64,000 nucleotides of DNA from Aspidiotus rigidus (GCA_035079385.1 JAVHKY010000001.1:9696501-9760500), one strand, 5' to 3'; positions 1 to 13,297 are shown, counted from the first letter of the stretch. Notes: a model not told the origin generated them from the letters alone. Numbers and translations: made by a program.

Positions 1-587
1 TTGTATTGGGACAAAAACTCAATATGATTAAGATACGCCATTTCTTTAGAAAAAAGCTTAAAATATGGCCACTTTGAAAACTTAACGCGCTCATGCACCT
101 TCGAAATTTTCGAATTTATTTTTTTGTAAAAATGATATCAAATTCTGGACGGATTGGTGTGTGAGTTCAACGTCCGTCACGTGTTAGAAATACTAGCAGG
201 GATAAAGACCCGGTATTATACTACTGGAGTGGTACGTCTTGAACAGAATGAAGGGTTTTTTCCCGCGCACTGTTACCGAGCAATAGGGATGCAGCATTGT
301 TAAACCCTCTCACGTTCGCATTGTTCCGTTACTGTGCCCGGGAGAAAACTGAATATGAAATTTTCACTCTGTCCATGGCGCACCACTCCAAATATGTACG
401 TTGTTTTTTGACGTCGCAAAGAAGATACACCAAGTTTGGTAGATGCATTTCTCGAGGGCACATTCACCATTCTTATCCTGCTACACCATTTGTTTCCATA
501 AAGGTTAGTCGATCTCACAGCTTGTATCGACCAAGTACAAAGAGAAATAAAAAAAAAGGAAAGAAAGAGGAGTCATCAAAGTCTTGA
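1..587. other. No gene recognised (likely last P450 intron)
   Basis: AT-rich sequence with only short uninformative ORFs on both strands. The final P450 exon (the segment after the haem loop) was looked for here on the minus strand and not found. Confidence 0.4.
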
Positions 588-733
588 GGGCCAGTTTTGA
601 TAGAAAACGCGACAGGCATGACTTACCTCAAGTCGAGATTCAACCAATAAGCGCCCGATTTGGACCGCTTAAGCATAGTTTAAGTCACGATTTTGGCTTA
701 AACTCCGATTAATTGAGTTCGTAAAACTGGCCC
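588..733. mobile_element. Short MITE with GGGCCAGTTTT terminal inverted repeats
   Basis: The left end reads GGGCCAGTTTTGATAGAA and the right end, reverse-complemented, reads GGGCCAGTTTTACGAA. The element is about 146 bp and has no coding capacity. It lies just 3' of the last visible P450 exon, in what is probably that gene's final intron. No clear target duplication was found. Confidence 0.55.
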
Positions 734-758
734 TGAGTACCTTTCAAAAGTTACAAAC

Positions 759-3700
759 CTATACAATTCCGCGGACCGGCACTAAATGGAATATAGGAGT
801 AAATATGCCGATTATGATTCTTTTCTTCAAACCTTTCCGGAATGAATTGATCAGCGTTTAGAAAATACTTTTCATTATTATGCATGTGTAACAAACAAAT
901 ACCGGCGACCGAACCAGCTGGTAAAATATGACCACCTTGCCAAAACATTATAAAATCACATCAATAAGTAAATAAATCATCAATATCGTCAACCTTATTC
1001 ACGGTCTTCCATAAACTTACTGGGAAGCTGAACGTCTTGCGTAATAGTTCGGGCTATCAGTGGTACTGTCGTATAAATTCTTAAAGTTTCTTTGATAACA
1101 TTTTCCAAATACTTCATTTTCATATAGTCCTGATAATTTAATTCATCTGTCTCAGTTTGGGATTTCAGCATTTCCGTTTCTTGTACAATCTTTTCCTGTA
1201 AAAGTCAAACTTTTCATTATAGAGTGCAGCATAGCGTCCAGAAAAAAAGTGGAAGCGGAAGGTATTGATCTTTATGCTACATCGCAAAGGGTCATACTGA
1301 GGAAATGCGAGTCAGCATAATCAAAGACTTCCACACCAAAAAAGTCGGCAAACATGTAACAGACATCAATAGCGTGCGCCAAGGCTGTGGCATGGCTTCG
1401 CTTCTCTTCATTGCACTCATAGCGGCCTTTTTGATGCGTGGATCGCGAACTCCTGAACAGGGGAATCGAAATCAGATACCGCACAGATAGTGGTCTGCGC
1501 AACCTGGTCAGAATCAAAGAACATAAAAATACCCTGACGAGACTTATCACAAATGATGCAGTAATCCTAAGACATTCAGCAGAAGGAACTCAAAGGATGG
1601 TACCAAACCAAACCAAGGTAAAGCTAATGATAATGATAGCTGGAGGTATAACGAAGACCGGAGAGCAATTAATTATCTGGGCTTTTTGGTAGCTCATGAC
1701 TGCAGCTCACACTCGTCATCGGATAAAAAATATCGGAAAAGCTGTATTTATGCTAAAGCGAAGAGTGCTCAACAACAAAGACCTCAAAATAGAGACAAAA
1801 ATCGCGGCTCTATATAAGGCAGTAGTACTACCCACGTTGTTACACGGAAGTAAATGCTGGACGTTGTATGGGAAATATGTCAAGTTCCTCTGGAGGTTTC
1901 TCCAAAGACAGCTGAGAAATGCTCCGGATTATTTATAATGCATAAGTGCTAGAGCGGGTAGAATGTGAGTAAATCGAACACATGCTGGCCAGGAACCAAC
2001 TTTGATAGAGGCATACCCAAAGAATGAACGACTCCAGACCCTTAAGCAAATCCTACGCGATGAACTGGACCAAAGTAGGGGGGGGGGGGGGGTACAAGGA
2101 GTACAATTTGAACGAAGCAACGATTTATGTAATCTTACAGAACGCCAATAAGAAAGAAGGGAAAAACACAAATACTCAACCGCAACATTTTTTATTATGC
2201 ATTAAGGCACTTTCCGCGCAATGTGCATCATCACTGAACGCCTAAAATACAGATGACAGGAAATTGATAGAAAATAAAATTTGTTGTCTCAAAAGCTTGG
2301 ATTTGTATGGCCAGAATGTTCAACTGTTTGATGACGTCATCAATGACGCCAACCAAATTAAGAGAGAAAAATTTTTGAGCGCTGAACTCTTGTAAAGGAC
2401 CTCTATAGAAGACAGGAGAGATTGCAGTATTTGAGACAGTGCAAATTTGGAGAAAGTCTTGTCTCTGTTGAATGACCAATCATGATGAGCAGTAGAGAGA
2501 AACGGACGTACCAAGAAAAAAAGTTCTTTCAGAATTAGTAAGAGCTAACAAGGTTACAGCAGCTCTTGCTCGTAATGCAGTTGACACGATAAGAAAGGGG
2601 GGGGGGTCTTGGAAAAATCTCGACCATCCTGCTAGGGAGAGACTAGGAAAAGTTTCGACATTGGAGCTACATATGAGAAGGGGGCGGGACATGGAGGAGG
2701 GGAAGGATCTATCTACGAATTGGAGAACATTTTTGAAGGTTACTGTGAGTATCCGAGAGAAGAGGGCTATGACTTAATTCAAGGGCTTGAAAAAAAAATT
2801 TCGATTTGTGACTGAGCAAAATAGTATTAAATAATCTGCGATCTAAGACTCACTTGCACATCCGGATGTTTTGAAAGCAAATACAGGCAGAACGCTATGG
2901 TAGTTGGTAATGTTACCGATCCCTTGAAAAGAAAAAAAAAAAAAAAGAACAACCTCACATCATTTGAATAGTGCAAGTTCAGCTAGATTAGCCCAGTTAG
3001 TTATACTCACGCCGAACATGAAAGTTTGTACTTCATTTTCAATTTCGTCATTCGTAAAATTACTGTCCTCCAATAAAAGGTCCAAAAATATTTTTACCGT
3101 ATCTTTTTCTATAAGTGGATAACAGATTGATTTATAATCAATGTGAAAATTAGCATCATGCCCGATTTTGCACGGTTACCTTACTTGTTTCTTCCTCTGT
3201 ATCACTTTTCGACAATTTTTCTTCTAAATAATGTTTTCGGTCTTGAATTATCTGCAATTTAAACAGTACCCCATCCCTATCAAAATAGAATGTGTAGAAG
3301 TGGATTTTTCGTGGGTACAGTGAGTATTTAAAAGAGCTTACAGCAGTTATACAATCTTGGGCTGCGCGCAGAGAGTTGTAATATACTTGGCCGGAGTACG
3401 TCCATTTGAACAGCCATTCAGGGTGAATCCATGGTCTAAAAAAACGTTTCATACCTATGGTTCGTAAGCTGAAAACATGATACGAAATATTGTGAAAAAA
3501 AAACAATAGGTAGTCATATAGATGAAGATACACTCAACATAAATAAAAGTCATACTCGTTAATCGCATCTACGTAGTAATTGAAATTGAGTGTCTCAATC
3601 TCCGCCTTTACGTCAACTTCAGCACGTGAAAGTAAGTCTGCCGCATGTGATTCATAATTCTTTCTGGCCGAATCGTAAACAGTACGATAAAAATGGCCAC

Positions 3701-6700
3701 TCTTTAGAAGTAGTTTACCAAATTCCACACCCATCGCAGTTTCTGGAAGAATTACGAAAATTTGTGTGAACTGAAGGCTGAGAAAACTCTTACAATCTGA
3801 CCAAGATCAAAGACATAGAAAACAAACCTTAGATTTTAGTACCTTATCGATTACACCTGCGGTGCTCTCTCTCTCTCTTACTCTATCTCTCTCGCGGGCC
3901 ACGCTCGCGACATTTCCTTGCCTCCTAAACTGGTCTTTCCTACGTGCATCATTTCACTATCACTTTCTTCTCGTCAATCCTCCCTCTTTCCACGATCATC
4001 CAATTAGTTCATGTAATACATTCGTCTTCGCTCTACATCTCTCGTCTGTTATTTCGACACGCGGGAACATATATTTCCGCACACCCTTCGATGATTTCGA
4101 GTGGAAGACAAATTAGAAATAGAGGACGGATGTAGGGGGAAATTGGTACAGTTTAAGGGCATTTTCCGCTCGAAATTTGTGTTAATGTCTATCCTCCAAC
4201 AGCATAAGGAGGGATGCCGGAGAAGAAGCAGGGAACATGATTGTTGGAAATTTTGACTCGAAGTGGCGAATCTCGTTACACAAATTATCCGGGCTACTTG
4301 TCAGTCAAAATCTCATTTAGGAGGGGGTGGGGGGTCTAGAACCTACACTCTTCATCTCTGCGTACGATCTAAAATTATTAGTCAACTCATGAATAGGTAC
4401 CACATTATAATGGTTTTATGTTAGGTAGACTAGAGAAATGGAGTTATGGACCGAAGAAATTTTTTGACAAAATCAAGATAGTATTGATTTGAGCTTTTTA
4501 AACATTACAGTCGATGCCAACTGGAACTAATATCCACTCAATTGAGGTAACGTTTTCTAGTCCATAATTCCGTTTCTTTGATCTATCTTACAAAACTACC
4601 TATCTCAAAATAATTACCACAAATAATATCAATTGCACATCTCTGTACATACTGGAAAATGTCGAATTCCTGTTTATCTTTTCTGTCGGCTAAACGGTCA
4701 CACAGCTTGGAGGCTTTTCCTCTCATGGAGTCGACCGATAATTCGAGTATTTTAAGACTGAACGAAGGAGCGACCAGTTTGCGATGGCGTTGCCAAGTAT
4801 TTCCTGTACATAATCGAATGATTTTGTTGTATGATTTTCGTTTCGCCGGCATGGCTGTGGTGTATAAAAGTTCCAAAACTTAAGGTAATTCCAAATAATA
4901 TTTTCATAAACACTGAAAAGTTGAGTAGAGAACTGAAATAGGGAATGGAAATTTTGATGAATTCTCACGAAGAAATAAGGTGGTGAACTAGTTATCGACC
5001 TTCTGAGATCGATGTAGGGGGTGTCCATAAATTACGTGAGGCATTTTTGGGGGGCTGGGGGTCCAGCCAAGTCTCACCAAAACTCACGTGAGGGAGAGGG
5101 GCTACCGACAAATCTCACGTAATGTTTTTCTCACACAAATAGGTACATTCTAAAATATTGCTAAACTGGCTCAAATTTAATAAAAACTAGTCCTTTTTGA
5201 ATAGGTATAAAATGTGATCATGAAAATTACGTTTTTTAATAGATAAACGCGATTAAGCACAGATAAACGCATTTAAAGCAAAAATACACATTTTTGAAAA
5301 TCTCACGCGAGATAAGAGGGGGGAGGCAGGGGGTTAAGGCAAATCTCACGATATCTCACCAAGGGGGAGGGGGGTCGAAAAATCACAAAAATCGCCTCAC
5401 GTCATTTATGGACGCCCCCTAAGGTACTTGGAAGAATGAAATTGACTTTGACAAAATCTTGTAAGACGATTTTTGTGCGGGACGTTTTTTGAAATCAAAA
5501 ATACAAATAGAAATATCTTTTATCAGTTATTCTTCATCTGGTTAGGTACAGACGTATTGTAGATTTTAGCGAGAAATTGCAAAGTGAATTGAAAGATTTG
5601 GAACTATCCTAAAGTGTTGGGAATGAATTTACATCGCTGTACATCGAAAGATTGTTTTAATGTTGAAGCTATTTCATACCGTTGGATGTTAATAATCCTT
5701 TCGTCCCCAGCCATGAATCGAATAATCGGTAAGGCAATGATTTTTCCAAAAACTTCGAGTTACTCAGGAACACCTACGGACGAAAAAAAAAAAGAAAAAA
5801 AAGATGCTAAGGATTTTTTAATACAGCACAAAAACGATATAATAAGACACAATGGTTTCATCCAAGCTTTAACAAGAAAAGTTTGGATTATTTTATAGTT
5901 ATTCGGTCTCCATTTTCTTCCAAGTCCTTCTTCTCTTCACAGGCTGAAAGCTCAAAATTTCAACAAGCCTTAGAAGCTGGTGGAGCCCCTAAAATGGCGT
6001 TGCCCTAAATGAGGTCGTGTACTATTGAGACTGGCTTGACATAATTATAAATAATAAAAAAAAAATAATTCAAATAAAATCAATAAAATATCAATATCAA
6101 CAAATAAATATTATTTTAATAAATAAATTATTTAAAAAATTAATTTTATTATGAATATAATAATTTATTATTAATGTTCCTAGATTTGGCATAATTCGTA
6201 TTACAGTATTCATAAATTTATTTATAATAAAATAAATTTTTCATTTAAATTTAATTGGAGTAATTTATTATTCTATATTAATTTTTTTAGTATTAGATTT
6301 AAAATAATAATAATTGCTATACCATCAGTAATTTAGATGTATAAACTTTCATTCTGATTCCATATGATTAGGAGTTTCAAATATTATTATTTGATTAAAA
6401 TTATCTGTATTATTTATTTCTCGTTGTAAAATTATATTAATAAAAAAATATATAAAAATATTAATAATAAATATATTATCTTTAAAAAATTCCAGATGAT
6501 TAACGGTAAAAGTTTTTTTACAAAATGATCCATCACGAAGCGTATTCCTTGCTCTTCGATAGGTCCAGAAATGTTACAACTGATGACCAAACTTGCTGAT
6601 CAAATTACATCCTGTGCGATTGTGAGGTAATTTTAGAAATGATTTTGACCCTCCGAGGGCCATTCGTAATTATTGAAGTATTGAAACAACACTGACAATG

Positions 6701-8661
6701 CAGTGCAGTGTTGGGAAAAGTCTAGTGTTGTCGTTTTTTGAATGAAAAACTCACGGATTCTTTAACAGAGTTGAACGAAGGGTGGCAGAGAACTTGTTTT
6801 ATGGGGCACATGGGACCTGAAAAATGTTGACGTACCAGATCTACGACGTCATCAACGATAATAATCCACTTGTACCCTCTCCAGAAATAATGGTCTGGAT
6901 CTGTACCTGTCAGTGTTGTCAGTACAGTCTGAATATCCTCGGTGGGAATCGACGGTCCTCAGAGGTTAAAACTATATGACTAAAATTTTCCTAGAATCAG
7001 AGAATGTTAATTGACCAAAAAGTTTAGTAAGTCGTAAAATTTCTGGACTGATCCCAGTTACTCGATATGGATGAACGAGGAAGAATACACACGCACAGAA
7101 AAAATCATGAAGTCAGTTTTATCATCCTATACTGGGTGGTCTATTTCAAAAATATTTGTACATTTTAGACATTTATTAGATTTTTTACTAAGTAGTCTTT
7201 AATCCACTCTATTAAGCTAAGAATGTTTGCGGTAATTTTTATTTTTTACATTAAGTTTTCGAATGTCGAGTGAAAATATTCTTGAAGCATTTTTGCGGTG
7301 TAGAAGTAAAATTTTTCAAAAAAGTGTCCTACGACGTGTCAATTTGAAGGCGATTTAAAAATATTTTTTACGATCGAAAGAATATAAGGTTTTGGACGTT
7401 TGCCTTGTAGAAAATCTGATTAGATGTGTTCATTTGACGATATTCTTTTTCGTGGTTAAAATCGTCTACTGCAGTTTAAAAATGTCATAAATATTTATTA
7501 CTACACTATGCCTACAGAAACCGCATTGTAACAAAACCAAAAACCTCCACAAGTGGTTATAGATACACGGTATGCATTCTTGTACGAGTAGTGGTTGTTC
7601 GAAAAAACCAGTAGGCACCCTGGATGGAGAACATTATACATATAAGTTCTCTTTTAACGGACTCAACTAGGAGAATTTCTATCATGAATGAATTTATTAG
7701 CTCGAATCAATACTCTCTCGACCCTCCGAGATTGACAATGACCTCCAATACAATCAATCGATTTTAATGACTTCGTTTACACGGTCTGCAACTACGTACG
7801 TGCGTTACGGCGGATGATTGAAAATTCGATAATAATCTCGCATTCGGAGCTAATAAAAACAAGTTTAGAATCTATAGAAATAAAAATTGAAAAACATTTG
7901 CTTAAATTAAACTCACGTATTCTGGTAAAGTAATTTCATTTATGACAGAACGACCAGCAGTTCATATTTCTGTCGCTATTTGCATAATAATCCCGTCGTT
8001 AATATTTTAAGGTCCATGGGTCGTTTTTATGGTCAAAATGAAAAGTAAGAGTAATACGGAGGTACACTCGTCACATTATCTAGGCACGACGGTGAAGTGC
8101 GAAGTTGATGAAACCATAATCGTAAAATTTGTCTTTTGAACGATGTATGGTATTGTGACAGTCGTAAAATTTTCAAAATGTTAAATCGCCACTCAACCTT
8201 GTTCATTCCTTACTTCGATATCCGTGGGATCGCTCAGAATGAAGAGGAGGTGCTTTCCAATCCACACACGTACCACTCTTCCATAAGCATTGCAAGCTGC
8301 CGCTATTGTCGTCAGTATACCTGCAAAAAACGACAAAATTTGCTTTACTTTTTCGAAATAAAGTAGAGTATTGTAAAAATATTGAGTAAATCTATTCAGG
8401 ATCTGTATCTAAAATTTACTCGCACTACCATAGTTTTTAGCGAAGAACTCGCTATCCCTTTTATTGGGGAGTATTCCGAGAAAACGTCCGTGAGCGCATC
8501 CGCCGTCCGACTTTTCTGACGTCTTTACTTTCGGGGTAGTGTCCGAAGACTTGGAATATTTTCGACCAAGAGGAGGAACTTGAGAACAAGACTTGTCAAA
8601 CTAAGTTAGAAGAATTTATCTAGGCTTGATATTGAAGGAATTTTTCTAGGCTCGATCAAAA

Positions 8662-8719
<58 letters not shown>

Positions 8720-11642
8720 ATTTTTACTGATCCCAATCGTAGGATATGACGAATATTTTATCGTATGTACTGAGTTATGAAACAGATTGCTAAGCATAGC
8801 GATGTTCACTCGCACACGACTCAAGTCTCCCTTACAGCAACTTTCTTTTTCGAAGGATAAACTCGAGACCATTGCAAAATTTATGACCTCTAAATTTTAA
8901 TCTTTCAACTGCCCGTAGTTTGTGACCTGGAGGTTCTCTCGTTACTTGAACAGAAAAACTTCATTTTCAATGACGAAACCTCCGATTCAAACGAGTAAGC
9001 TACTCAGCCGAACATCTGAACAAGACTAAAAATGACTCCGTCAGTTAGTTAGCTTAATAAACAGAATACTAGATTTGTACAACGCTAGTTTTACTGTGAC
9101 GTCATCATGATCAACGTATCAAAAGTCGATATAATAGGTAGAATCGATTCAATATCTTCGATAGAATCGATATAATTGATACTTATATTACTTTTACATC
9201 AAAGTTTAGGATGGAATTATGTAAAATGCTACACTCTGGTGGAGACATGTTAGCTTCGGGGCTATGTCACTAGGTTTATAACACAATATTCTCTCAAAAA
9301 GAGAAGAAGGAATAATTCCCCTATTTCGCTCTTGGCTGAGCCACATTGAACTGCTGCTGGTTTGGTTTAGTAGGTTTGAAGAAGTGAATTTTTGATAGAT
9401 TAATGTTGCTTCTATAAGCCAAAATTGAGGTACTCGTAGAAGAGGAAGACGCGAGGTCTCGCCCCCTGTTGGTCTTCTCCATGGTCGTGGATCAAATTAC
9501 TAGTAAAATTTCTATGTTAGAAATCGACGAACCGGAAGATAACTTACTTTATGGTGCGGGGATATACCCTCTCCTCTCCCTCCCATTTCATTATCACGGT
9601 ATATCAGGTTACACTGAGTCACACTTACACGCAAATCCAGAAAATAAGGTAAAGGATCAGGTATATAAGTATCTCGAAGGTTGAAATTTTGAAAAGTCTC
9701 AAGATCATGGTCGTACGGACGCCTAGATGTAAAATATCTAGGAAATACGTTAGGGGTTAGACCCCGTAAGTACGCAGATGAGTTCGTTTTATTTTTTAAG
9801 CTAACTGTGAAGGGGATCCGAAATTGAGTCCCAAATTCGTGAGTCGCCAGTACTACGGCCTCTCCTATAACCAAGTCGAGTTTCGTGCGGAGCTGGCCGT
9901 AGGTAGTTCGGAGTTGAGTCCCGAGCTCCGTGATTTACACTTCCCTTCTCACTTTTACGGACTTAAGACTATTGACGAAGTCGATATGATTGAAAATGTA
10001 AGTCAGTGAATGATTCATTCCTTGCTTGATGAAGGAAGAAATTTGAAAGAGACGCCCTTTATAATTCTAAGCGGTTCAACTCACCCAAGTCTCGCGGCGT
10101 CATTAATGTGGCCATTGTCTCCTTTTTTCTTTAAAGCAAGCGTCAGCTTGTCGTTATGAGAACGGACGCTTCACAAGCATTCGTCGTCCGCGAAAGCGAG
10201 GAGGAGTATTTCGCTCGAATATGAGAATAAAATCTATTATGGGAGATATCATCTCGAAGGCGTAGTCGCAGAATTGTTGCACCCGCGTGTCAATTGGTTG
10301 TATTGGCATCAGATCTTCTGAAAAGTATTCTTCGACGTCGTTCGGATGGAGGTTAGGGAGGAGATCAAAAAGTAATTTCGGAAATTGTCTCATTCCACTA
10401 CTTTCGTTTTTATATTATTACTGGCTAGGTAAAAACGTCAACTCCGCAAAGAACCTTGAGGCCATACCCTGGCAAGTGCCCAGTGAGTCACTTCTTTGTA
10501 ATGCACAAAAAATGTATCGGGCTCCCATGAGAGTACCTTTGTGACTGTGTGTCAGAATGTGGCTTCGTGCGTTGGTGGTGATGTGGGGCTCAACTCGGAA
10601 GACATTTTTAATGAGAGCCGCAAATATAGCACTCAATTTGGTATTAATTTTTATTAATGTCTGCGGGATTATACTCGTATAAAAACTTGACGATTCCCAC
10701 TAGAGGGAATCAAGTCACATGCGGCCATCTGTGATTTGAAATTTTACATTCCCGACAACTCAAGATTTTGTCCCCTCCTTATTTCGGTCCCTTGGAAAAT
10801 TATTCTCAAGATTACAAAGGTCATCCTATTTAACTACGAGAATAGGATCAGAGGCCGTGAGAAGGTCTTTCCTGAATTCAACTTGGGTTCAATTAATCAC
10901 CTAAAAGCCGCCATCGTCAAGAGGAGTGAAAGATTATTCTTGAAATCTTCGACGAAATCTTGGCAAATCGTGCAGTATTATTGAAAAGAATATTATTTTT
11001 ACGAAAACGCAATAATAAAAAGAGTTCTAATTGTGATTGTGTTTTTACGGCGTAAGAAACATTCACGTCATGAGCGTCGGATCCTGCGAACGTCTCGCAC
11101 TTTCCACAGTTGTTACTCTATCTCTTGGCCTCTTGTTTTTCAAGAGATCTGCGGGTTCACAAATATCATATTTATATAAATGTTACAAAAATAAGGGGGA
11201 CGTACAGTTGGTTTAACTTCTGCATCTAGCAGGTTTGGTTCTTGATGGCCCTACCCCTTCTCTCCTCCTCTTCTATGTAAATACTTCTGCAGATTTACTA
11301 AAGAGTTTCGACATCTGTACTAGGCTTGATCCTGCTGTATTTTAGTTTGGTAAACAAATTATCACCAACGACGTACCTTCTCTGAGACGCACATATTCTT
11401 AACAGTTCGATAACTATTTCACTTCTTGGGAACCAAAATGTACTCACATGCTCTACAGTCGTCAAGTTGGATCATACATACTTACTTTCAACGTCGAAAA
11501 AAGCCGAACTGTTGCCCAATAAAGGCCAAGAATTTGGACCAGGTACTCTGTCACCGAATTTGCGTAATCGCCGAGACGGGGACACCGAAACGAAGAGCCA
11601 AATTATAGCCAATAAAAACACACCGACTATTAAATAATACAT
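759..11642 (-). CDS. Cytochrome P450, CYP4-family-like (11 exons seen, 3' end off window)
   Basis: Membrane-anchored haem monooxygenase. I assembled the exons from splice sites, and the phase agrees at every junction: 11642-11486, 8320-8214, 5773-5680, 4803-4600, 3742-3556, 3468-3342, 3251-3185, 3108-3011, 2922-2854, 1195-1021, 935-759. Together they give 487 codons, ending with an open donor; the final roughly 40 residues should lie left of base 1. The ATG at 11642 starts a hydrophobic anchor, followed by the hinge VPGPNSWPLLGN (33-44). Helix C has WQRHR (123-127), helix K has ETLR (406-409), then PERF (461-464), and the haem loop is FSAGPRNCIG (479-488) with Cys486. The I-helix is odd: where CYP4 proteins carry an EGHDTT-like motif, this one reads FGGSVTLPTT (346-355), losing the acidic residue but keeping a Thr. 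Introns hold several transposon relics. Family assignment is firm; the substrate is unknown. Confidence 0.9.
1294..1935 (+). mobile_element. Degenerate LINE reverse transcriptase fragment
   Basis: Three overlapping frames carry pieces of a non-LTR reverse transcriptase. One is a VRQGCGMASLLFIAL block, a decayed form of the usual VRQGC-LSP-LFN motif. A decayed YADD region follows. Then comes the C-terminal block KTKIA-LYKAVVLPTLLHGS-WTLY written with one change (KIETKIAALYKAVVLPTLLH). Frameshifts and stops make it a pseudogene. It lies in the P450 intron at 1196-2853, antisense to that gene. The clade is not assigned. Confidence 0.65.
1936..2853. other. P450 intron remainder, no gene recognised
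   Basis: This is the 5' part of the intron, read on the minus strand. It has a poly-G run near 2080, a second G run near 2598, and weakly coding-looking plus-strand stretches at 2280-2790 that I could not match to any family. They may be transposon remnants. Confidence 0.35.
3862..3905. repeat. CT-rich low-complexity tract
   Basis: An interrupted (CT)n microsatellite in a P450 intron. Confidence 0.6.
5017..5419. mobile_element. MITE with GGGGGTGTCCATAAATTACG ends and TA target duplication
   Basis: The ends are near-perfect inverted repeats. The left reads GGGGGTGTCCATAAATTACG, and the right, reverse-complemented, reads GGGGGCGTCCATAAATGACG. Both are flanked by TA (5015-5016 and 5420-5421), as expected of Tc1/mariner-type transposition. 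The interior is non-coding, with repeated TCTCACG words arranged in both orientations. It lies in the P450 intron between 4804 and 5679. Confidence 0.75.
6030..6490 (+). other. Very AT-rich island resembling mitochondrial DNA (possible NUMT)
   Basis: Base composition shifts abruptly to an extreme AT content unlike its flanks. From about 6352 one frame read with the invertebrate mitochondrial code (TGA as Trp, ATA as Met) stays open for roughly 45 codons. It looks like a hydrophobic NADH-dehydrogenase-type segment, perhaps nad4. Upstream parts are broken by stops, as expected for a nuclear copy. It lies in P450 intron 2 (5774-8213). Identity is uncertain because it rests on composition and a short translation. 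Confidence 0.4.
6491..8213. other. P450 intron 2 remainder, no gene recognised
   Basis: AT-rich non-coding sequence between the mitochondrial-like island and P450 exon 2. No repeat boundary or coding signal was recognised. Confidence 0.5.
8666..8712. repeat. (GA)n microsatellite
   Basis: About 23 uninterrupted GA units in P450 intron 1. Confidence 0.95.
8713..10149. other. P450 intron 1, part; no gene recognised
   Basis: Plus-strand ORFs of 61-71 codons near 9469-10009 match nothing I know. The related phrases TTGAGTCCC and GAGTTGAGTCCCGAG recur here, suggesting a decayed repeat. Confidence 0.35.
10150..10393 (-). mobile_element. MULE-like transposase fragment (pseudogene)
   Basis: On the minus strand one frame gives PIDTRVQQFCDY and a shifted frame gives SSSLSRTTNACEAS. 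In MULE-type transposases these blocks (FCDYL..., then ...RTTNACESFH) lie close together and in this order. The fragment is frameshifted and short, and lies in P450 intron 1. A related transposase segment from further upstream in the protein occurs at 19200-19589. Confidence 0.5.
10394..11485. other. P450 intron 1, 5' part; nothing recognised
   Basis: Non-coding sequence between P450 exon 1 and the MULE fragment. Short ORFs are unconvincing. Confidence 0.4.
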
Positions 11643-13297
11643 AATTTCCACAATTCGATCTACACCAGAAACATTTTGTAGCTACTCAAATACGCGTTAA
11701 AATGCACGAGCCTAAATTTCTAATTGAAAAATTGGAAATTATGGAGGGAAAGAAATTGAAACACTCGTCATAATTAAACACAAGCAGTACTAAACTCAGC
11801 GTGTACTCGTAGCACGTAAATTTCGAATGTGTGGCTCGAGCTTGTCGTACTCGTGTGCCGCAAAAATGAATAACGCGACGACGCAGTACATCATTACGAC
11901 AAATGCGCTTTTTACTATCTATCTATTATAATAGATTGAATTTCGCTACTTTTGCAGTCCAACTTAATTACGTTCGCGTAAACGCGGTAAATTGCTTTTT
12001 GAAAATATACGATGCCCATCGTCCGTTTCTTTTTCTCTCTCTCTTTGTCCATTTTCCTTCAGGTGGCGAAGCTCATCTAATCTACAAAGCTGGACTTCCT
12101 CGCGAGTGAATTTCGGAACCAAAGCCATGACATAGTTTTTACCTCGAATAGAGTAATTAAGTCAGCCTCGAATTCGCACTCATGCTCCAATAACATTTAT
12201 GATATTCGGATGTAAGTACGAACGGTTATAACTTATTTTGCAACACGCGTATCGCAAACAATGTTCAAACATACCTTTCGAAATTTTTATACTTCGCATT
12301 TAGAATGTACACACAAACAACATTCTGAAGATGTCTCGATTTATTGAAAAATTCAGGAAGCTTATAAATTTGTCAACATTCGTCGTTTAAAGGGATGGTG
12401 ACCTTATAAGTATACATCGAGCGTGCGTAAGCTCGGCGAATTTACACTGCTGGCTAACGTGTTATACGTGTCCTTGACAATGAAATGAGAATTACTCTCG
12501 TCAAGAGACTCCTCACGTATCTCACCGGAAAAACTAAGAATAAAATTGTATGGATCAATCGGATGGTGCAATTTGGAGAAGCGTTGAAATTAAAAATTAT
12601 TTAATCTTCGGGCTTTAGGCAATAGTATTTGTATCTCTCTCAATGAAAAAGATCTTGAGATAAATCAGTATCAATTTGTAGGGAGTCCCTTCAGACGCGT
12701 TATATCAATTGTTTTCAAAGTAGATAGACCTAGACTTGTAAACGACTACAAAAATAGTGCTCGGTGAACTAGAGCGTCGTAAAGATTCCTACTCGTAAAT
12801 TGATGAGGATAAAAAATATAAATTATTTCTCATTTCACGTCTTTACGTCTTAAGATTATAAAAAAAAAAACTTTCTTCAATAAAACATGAAGTTCACGTT
12901 CAATGTCTATCAATGTCCTAAATTTGCAAGATTCCTCTTACTTCGGACGTTCATTTGTTGAAGGAGTGCCTCATACCTTTTAAATATTACAACAGAAATC
13001 ATAGCTCCTTTTGTTCGCTGCTCGTGGGGCATCCTCAGAGGAGGTATGAAGGGGGCAAGTTCTTCGTATTTTTTTGTGACAGACTTTACATTTATTCAAA
13101 CTTCTCACGTTCGTAATAACGTAAGTCAAAGGTAGCCCTCATCCTCTTTCTCTCCCATACTAATTTATAGTTTTGTTCGGAGGGCAATAGTAAACTTTTC
13201 GGTAATCCCGGAACTATAGACCGTAGTCGCCAATTCTGTCCCCTACCAAATCCTCTTATTCCGCCACATGTGGGTCAAGTTCCTCGGTAAAGACTAT
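11643..13297. other. P450 upstream region, no gene recognised
   Basis: This should contain the P450 promoter, read leftwards from 11643. No canonical TATA placement can be asserted. The rest is AT-rich intergenic sequence. Confidence 0.4.

Noticed and set aside
3156..3533. Single 125-codon minus-strand ORF
   Set aside because: It fuses two real P450 exons with intron sequence. The exon model with splice sites is preferred.
8606..8872. Minus-strand ORF with a long Ser-Leu repeat
   Set aside because: Translation of the (GA)n microsatellite.
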